A DNA stretch of 12,566 nucleotides from Microcaldota archaeon. Lineage in GTDB: Archaea; Micrarchaeota; Micrarchaeia; Micrarchaeales; Micrarchaeaceae. The notes under the pieces were generated by a model. The model was not told the DNA's origin. It saw only the letters and a program-made list of their open reading frames with translations, and ran no database searches. The stretch lies in contig JAJYVI010000025.1 of assembly GCA_021792115.1 (NCBI GenBank), forward strand, positions 1-12,566, in the 5' to 3' direction. Position 1 is the stretch's first letter. The number at the start of each line of letters is the position of its first letter. Positions 12,139 to 12,566 of the stretch are shown in pieces. The translations under genes and the position numbers were made by a program.

Positions 12139-12566
12139 AATTTTCAAATTTCAATGATCTTGACCAGATGGTATCAAATCTTGCTCTTGAACTTTTGTAA
12201 TCAATGCTGACTATATGCTCGCTTTTCTTGTTTATTATGTTAAGTGGAGGAATTTTATAAGCTCTTGCAGAATCTATAAGAAGTCTTTCATGCTGTTCTT
12301 GTGCATCTTGGTCAACAAGAATCCTTAATTCAAATCTTATGCCTTTGTTCTTCAGTTCCTTTTCAAAGTCAAAATACCATTTTTCAAATTCGCCTGCTAT
12401 CCTATCCTTCTTTGAAAGTATACTTATGCTTGATATCTGCGCATTCTGGCTTATTTGAAGGAGCTTGGACAGATTCTCAAGCCCCTTTAAATCGAAATGC
12501 ATATCAAGTATATATACATCTCCTGAGAGTCTTGAAAATATTTTGCTTGAAATTCTAAATAAATTG
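12119..12566 (-). CDS. PLD-like domain protein, C-terminal part (5' end outside window)
   Basis: An open frame of 148 codons plus stop that runs off the right edge without a preferred start; the internal ATG at 12502 would cut a conserved-looking strand. The segment GDVYILDMHFDLKGLENLSK, then ISSISILSKKD, then FELRILVDQDAQEQHERLLI matches the second half of phospholipase D-like folds. QHERLLI sits where the H-x-K/R-x-L/I type active-site motif is expected. Whether it is catalytic is unclear because the canonical HKD lysine is an Arg. Related domains occur in nucleases, defence proteins and DNA-binding modules; the missing N-terminus would decide. After the stop the frame stays open for 29 more codons with plausible composition. 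Confidence 0.55.
   Translation of the reverse strand, partial: NLFRISSKIFSRLSGDVYILDMHFDLKGLENLSKLLQISQNAQISSISILSKKDRIAGEFEKWYFDFEKELKNKGIRFELRILVDQDAQEQHERLLIDSARAYKIPPLNIINKKSEHIVSIDYKSSRARFDTIWSRSLKFENYMIKKE

Noticed and set aside
1..12566. CRISPR array, insertion sequence or integrated element
   Set aside because: No regularly spaced repeats with unique spacers, no transposase or integrase, and no terminal inverted repeats were seen.

Overview
The window looks archaeal. It encodes the archaeal/eukaryotic initiation factors aIF1A and aIF2-beta, elongation factor aEF1-beta, eL40, an archaeal zinc-ribbon translation protein, the DTD2-type D-aminoacyl-tRNA deacylase, a short XPF-type nuclease, an RPA-like OB-fold protein, a class III signal peptide pilin and a membrane-anchored Lon-type protease. 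The small AT-rich genome style, short operons and the pilin start (QSAMEYLMTYGW) suggest a DPANN-type archaeon, perhaps Micrarchaeota-like. That placement is an inference.

Layout. Positions 1-917 (minus) hold an aIF2-beta / aIF1A / pilin-like operon, the last gene running off the left edge. Positions 1199-2314 (minus) hold a solitary nuoH. The 2315-2743 gap has no sizeable gene but contains overlapping hairpins, a U-tract, a 34-codon ORF and a promoter element also found ahead of aIF2-beta. Positions 2744-4395 (plus) hold an eL40 / winged-helix / unknown / RPA-like operon. Positions 4559-4975 (plus) encode a small protein with a SecB-like look, followed by a very long T tract. Positions 5185-8759 (plus) hold XPF nuclease, dtdA and a large membrane-anchored surface protein with internal repeats. 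Positions 8856-9269 (minus) encode an unknown helical protein; 9337-9588 (minus) aEF1-beta; 9695-9856 (minus) the zinc ribbon; 10131-12008 (minus) the Lon-like protease; and 12119-12566 (minus, 5' end missing) a PLD-like C-terminal fragment.

The most notable observation concerns start codons. Most genes here have a GGTGAT-like Shine-Dalgarno hexamer separated by exactly 3 nt from the start codon. Applied to three small translation genes that lack a usable ATG, GTG or TTG, this register points to ATT (aIF1A), ATT (aEF1-beta) and ATC (zinc ribbon). For aEF1-beta the ATT falls where homologues have their initiator Met, judged from remembered sequences. AUU/AUC initiation on several translation-factor genes would be unusual for an archaeon and recalls the AUU start of bacterial infC. 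It could reflect autoregulation or relaxed initiation. This is an inference to be tested by read support, ortholog comparison and N-terminal proteomics.
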